In this document: positions 7,027-9,324 of the stretch, one piece after another | How positions within the stretch are numbered: position 1 is the first letter of the stretch | Layout: every line of letters starts with the position of its first letter | From: Alphaproteobacteria bacterium | Lineage (GTDB): Bacteria; Pseudomonadota; Alphaproteobacteria; Rhizobiales; Rhizobiaceae | Assembly (NCBI GenBank): GCA_030428345.1 | Contig: JAUIBM010000076.1 | Span: forward strand, 1 to 9,324 | Direction: 5' to 3' | Length of the DNA: 9,324 nt | Notes under the pieces: generated by a model | Databases searched by the model: none | What the model saw: only the letters and a program-made list of their open reading frames with translations | What the model was told of the DNA's origin: nothing | Translations under genes and position numbers: made by a program

Positions 7027-7133
7027 AAATGGATAGCCTGATGTATCGGCGCGCTGAAACGGCCGCCGCGCCGCAGGCAATGGACAACGCGCCGGCCTCC
7101 TCGCCGGCAATCCACACAGGGAGTTTCGCGATC

Positions 7134-8372
7134 ATGCGCATTTGGAAAACATTGGCCCTGACGACGGCGCTCGCCGCCTTCAACAGCGCGGCAGCCCTTG
7201 CCGGATGCGGCGCGCCGGCCGGCGACGTCAGAATCCTCGGCAACGACTTCGCCGCGATCCATGTCGTGGCCGATGCGGCGGCGAATTGCGCCGGCGACGG
7301 CGTCACCGTTTCCTCGAACCTGACCAAGGAGCATGACAAGCTCAACGTTCCGGCGCTGACGGCAAACCCCGCGCAATATACCGCGGTTCACGTCGCCACC
7401 AGTTCGATCGTGCCGCTGCTCAGCCAGGGCCTCGTCCGTCCCCTCGACGATCTCGTCGCCAAGTACGGCCAGAACCTGAAGCCGAACCAGCTGGTGAAGA
7501 TCGACGGCAAGGTCATGGCCGTCGCCTTCATGTCCAATGCGCAGCACCTCTTCTACCGCAAGGACATTCTGGAAAAGGCAGGCGTCCAACCGCCGAAGAC
7601 CTATGAAGAGGTCCTGGCCGCCGCCAAGGCCGTCAAGGATGCGGGAATTCTCCCCAACCCCGTCGCGCTGAACACCAAGGCCGGATGGAATCTGGGCGAG
7701 GAATTCATCAACATGTACATTGGCGAAGGCGGCTCCTTCTTCAAGGACGGCACGGCGGAGGTGGCGATCAACAATCCCGCCGGCGTCAAGGCGCTGACCA
7801 TGCTCAAGGATCTGATGGCCTATTCCAGCCCGGATTTCCTCACCTTCGATTCCAATGCGACCGCGGCCGAATGGGAAAGCGGCAATCTGGCGCTCGCAAC
7901 GATGTGGGGCTCGCGCGGCGGACCGATCCTCGACGACCAGGGCTCGACGCCCGAAGTCGTCTCGAACACCGTGCTGACGGCCGCCCCCACGGTCGGCGGC
8001 GGCTCCATCCCCGCGTCCACGCTGTGGTGGGACGGCTTCGTCATCGCCGCGAACATCTCCGACTCGGACGCGGAAGCAAGCTTTGCGGCGATCATGCACG
8101 GCATCTCGCCGGAAGTGATCAAGCAACACAATACCGACGCCGTCTGGCTGGTTGAAGGCTATGTCCCGACGCCCGCCTCCGCCGGCGTTACGGAGACCGC
8201 GGCCGCCGGCGCCAAGCCCTATCCGATGCTGCCCTATATGGGCCTGCTGCACACCGCGCTGGGAGACAATCTCGCCCAGTTCCTGCAGGGTTCGGAAACC
8301 GCCGAGCAGGCGCTCGCCGATGTCGAGGCGGCCTATACCGCGGCGGCCAAGGGCGCCGGCTTCCTGAAGTGA
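7134..8372 (+). CDS. ABC-transporter extracellular solute-binding protein (family 1, CUT1)
   Basis: This 412-residue periplasmic binding protein captures the substrate and delivers it to the permeases. An N-terminal signal sequence has a basic start (MRIWK), a hydrophobic core (about 6-16) and an AAALAGC end. Cleavage could be after A23, or, because LAGC (22-25) fits a lipobox, before C25 to give a lipoprotein. The rest looks like a family 1 sugar-binding protein: LVRPLDDLVAKYGQN, then FYRKDILEKAGVQPPKTYEEVLAAAKAVKDAG, WESGNLALATMWGS, WWDGFVIAANISD and a helical C-terminus. The mature protein has few cysteines; C25 and C52 could pair if C25 is not lipidated. The ATG at 7134 has AGGGAG 10 nt upstream. 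The frame stays open to 7011 through a TTG, but that part overlaps operator B. It is first in the rightward unit and followed by a strong stem-loop, which fits high production. The ligand cannot be predicted. Confidence 0.95.
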   Translation: MRIWKTLALTTALAAFNSAAALAGCGAPAGDVRILGNDFAAIHVVADAAANCAGDGVTVSSNLTKEHDKLNVPALTANPAQYTAVHVATSSIVPLLSQGLVRPLDDLVAKYGQNLKPNQLVKIDGKVMAVAFMSNAQHLFYRKDILEKAGVQPPKTYEEVLAAAKAVKDAGILPNPVALNTKAGWNLGEEFINMYIGEGGSFFKDGTAEVAINNPAGVKALTMLKDLMAYSSPDFLTFDSNATAAEWESGNLALATMWGSRGGPILDDQGSTPEVVSNTVLTAAPTVGGGSIPASTLWWDGFVIAANISDSDAEASFAAIMHGISPEVIKQHNTDAVWLVEGYVPTPASAGVTETAAAGAKPYPMLPYMGLLHTALGDNLAQFLQGSETAEQALADVEAAYTAAAKGAGFLK

Positions 8373-8379
8373 GCCTCTC

Positions 8380-8409
8380 GCAGGGCGGGATCCGCGCGTC
8401 CCGCCCTGC
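8380..8409 (+). other. Perfect 11-bp intercistronic stem-loop after the binding-protein gene
   Basis: GCAGGGCGGGA (8380-8390) and TCCCGCCCTGC (8399-8409) are exact reverse complements separated by an 8-nt loop. The stem begins 7 nt after the binding-protein stop. No T-run follows (the next bases are CCCCATTCG), and the permease starts 51 nt downstream. It therefore looks less like a full terminator than a 3' stabiliser or partial attenuator that raises binding-protein mRNA over permease mRNA, as known for malE-malF. A smaller stem, GGCCC/GGGCC, follows at 8421-8433. Confidence 0.75.
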
Positions 8410-8460
8410 CCCCATTCGCCGGCCCGCCGGGCCAGGACGGAACCTTGAACGGGGCAAGCC

Positions 8461-9324
8461 ATGCCGCATCGCACCTTCTTCTGGTTCATCTTGCCTTCGC
8501 TTACGGCAATGTTCCTGTTCATCGCCCTGCCCATCGTCTCGGTGATGATCCAGTCCCTGCATGTCGAGCATGAGCAGGTGGTGATCCAGATCGAAAGCTG
8601 CGGCCCGTTCGGCTGCACCAAGGAAACACAGGTCGACGCCGCGGCGACCGCCAGGCTGCGCGAAGCCGCGCCGCTCGGCCGCTTCAACGGTTTCGGAACC
8701 TATGTAGACCGCAACCATCTGGCCACCGCCGAAGTGGCGCAGGCCTGGCGCGAGACCGGAACGCCGGGCGCCTTTGCCGGCAAGCTGATGAACCTGCCCT
8801 TCTACCGCGCGCTGGCCTTCACCCTCACCTACACCTTCTTCGTCACCCCCATGGTGGTGATCCTCGGCCTTGCCGTGGCGCTCGGCGTCAATGCGCTGCC
8901 CGGCATGCTCAAGGGCCCGACCATCTTCGTCTCGCTGCTGCCGATGATCGTAACGCCGCTGATCGGCTCGCTGATCCTGTTCTGGATGATCGATTCGCGC
9001 GGGATCCTCGGCGCCTCGCTGCAATGGCTGACGGCCGACCCCGCCCTTTCGCTCAAGGCCTCGCCCGCGCTCACCTGGGCGACGCTGATCGTCTACGGCA
9101 TCTGGCACAGCCTGCCCTTCGCCTTCATGGTGTTCTATGCCGGCCTGCAGACCGTTCCCGGCGAGACGCTGGAGGCGGCGATGATCGACGGCGCCAATCG
9201 CTGGGAGCGTGTGCGCTATGTCGTGGTGCCGCATCTCTCCCCGCTGGCGGTGTTCATCCTGCTGATACAGCTGATGGACAATTTCAGGGTCTTCGAGCCG
9301 ATCGTCGGCTTCTCGGCCGAGGCC
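8461..9324 (+). CDS. ABC sugar-importer permease (MalF/UgpA-like), 3' end beyond window
   Basis: The visible 288 residues are open to the last base, so the C-terminus is missing. This inner-membrane subunit forms half of the translocation channel. Membrane segments are at about 6-30, 115-143, 153-177, 203-227 and from 262. The EAA coupling loop that contacts the ATPase is present at about 238-256 (EAAMIDGANRWERV, then VVVP). Between segments 1 and 2 there is an unusually long periplasmic stretch of about 80 residues (31-112) with a C47-x4-C52 pair (ESCGPFGC) that could form a disulfide. The start ATG at 8461 has only a weak GGGGC ribosome-binding site, 88 nt after the binding-protein gene. 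The MPHRTFFWFILPS start is typical of the family. A second permease gene would be expected just downstream. The matching ATPase is encoded divergently. Confidence 0.95.
   Translation, partial: MPHRTFFWFILPSLTAMFLFIALPIVSVMIQSLHVEHEQVVIQIESCGPFGCTKETQVDAAATARLREAAPLGRFNGFGTYVDRNHLATAEVAQAWRETGTPGAFAGKLMNLPFYRALAFTLTYTFFVTPMVVILGLAVALGVNALPGMLKGPTIFVSLLPMIVTPLIGSLILFWMIDSRGILGASLQWLTADPALSLKASPALTWATLIVYGIWHSLPFAFMVFYAGLQTVPGETLEAAMIDGANRWERVRYVVVPHLSPLAVFILLIQLMDNFRVFEPIVGFSAEA

Larger units (their letters stand above)
6880..7133. promoter_or_regulatory. Divergent control region between the two units
   Basis: This 254-bp stretch contains no gene I can support. It holds operator A, the candidate rightward promoter, operator B, and the transcribed leader of the solute-binding-protein gene. 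Within the leader, GCCGGC at 7091-7096 and 7103-7108 form a 6-bp stem with loop CTCCTC, about 10 nt before the AGGGAG ribosome-binding site (7118-7123). The middle part (about 6910-6985) has several GATAC/GAATAC words but no clear further operator. The leftward promoter must lie here too but is not obvious. Confidence 0.75.

Noticed and set aside
7011..7133. TTG-initiated extension of the binding protein
   Set aside because: It would start inside operator B and the -10 region and would bury the signal peptide 41 residues into the protein.
8380..8409. Rho-independent terminator
   Set aside because: The stem is strong but no T-run follows and the permease gene of the same importer is immediately downstream.
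6807..8687. 626-codon open frame on the minus strand
   Set aside because: It is antisense to the binding-protein and permease genes and crosses the control region. No recognisable motif, low-complexity Arg/Gly composition.
1..9324. tRNA, rRNA, CRISPR array, insertion sequence or phage genes
   Set aside because: No repeat-spacer pattern, transposase, integrase or RNA-gene signature was seen. Coding density and base composition are even across the window.

Overview
The window looks like a piece of a GC-rich alphaproteobacterial chromosome or large replicon, most likely Rhizobiales-like. The reasons are GC-biased third codon positions, tightly overlapping genes and the style of the sugar-type ABC transporter. 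This placement is inferred, because there is no rRNA or housekeeping marker here. All of the coding sequence is accounted for by ten genes in two divergent transcription units. Two of the genes run off the window edges.

Leftward unit (minus strand, 6879 down to beyond position 1), in order of transcription: an ABC sugar-importer ATPase; a single-domain SnoaL/NTF2-like protein; a histidinol-dehydrogenase-family alcohol dehydrogenase of the sulfopropanediol-dehydrogenase (HpsN) type; a short-chain dehydrogenase; a LacI-family repressor; a tandem two-domain SnoaL-like protein; a four-helix membrane protein resembling DUF6653; and a cupin cut by the window edge. Five of the seven junctions are stop/start overlaps (ATGA or TGATG), so this reads as one translationally coupled operon. 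The two real gaps are 54 and 67 bp, and the second holds a strong hairpin.

Rightward unit (plus strand, 7134 to beyond the window): a family 1 extracellular solute-binding protein, a 30-nt perfect stem-loop, then the first inner-membrane permease (truncated at 9324). A second permease probably follows. The matching ATPase is the first gene of the leftward unit.

Between the units, 6880-7133 is the control region. It carries two copies of a 16-bp near-palindrome with consensus TTGCATNCGNATGCAA, each with a central CG, in inverted orientation about 118 bp apart. One abuts the ATPase ribosome-binding site and the other overlaps the likely -10 and start site of the solute-binding-protein promoter. 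A central CG is the usual signature of LacI-family operators, so the LacI protein encoded in the leftward unit is the obvious candidate to repress both units.

Together the genes look like a substrate-inducible uptake and catabolism system. A CUT1-type importer brings in a small polyhydroxylated or related compound, and two NAD(P)-dependent dehydrogenases oxidise it. Three SnoaL-fold domains and a cupin act on the products. I do not recognise this gene combination as a described pathway and the substrate cannot be read from the sequence. The mixture of a HisD-family dehydrogenase with three SnoaL-like domains is the most interesting aspect of the window.
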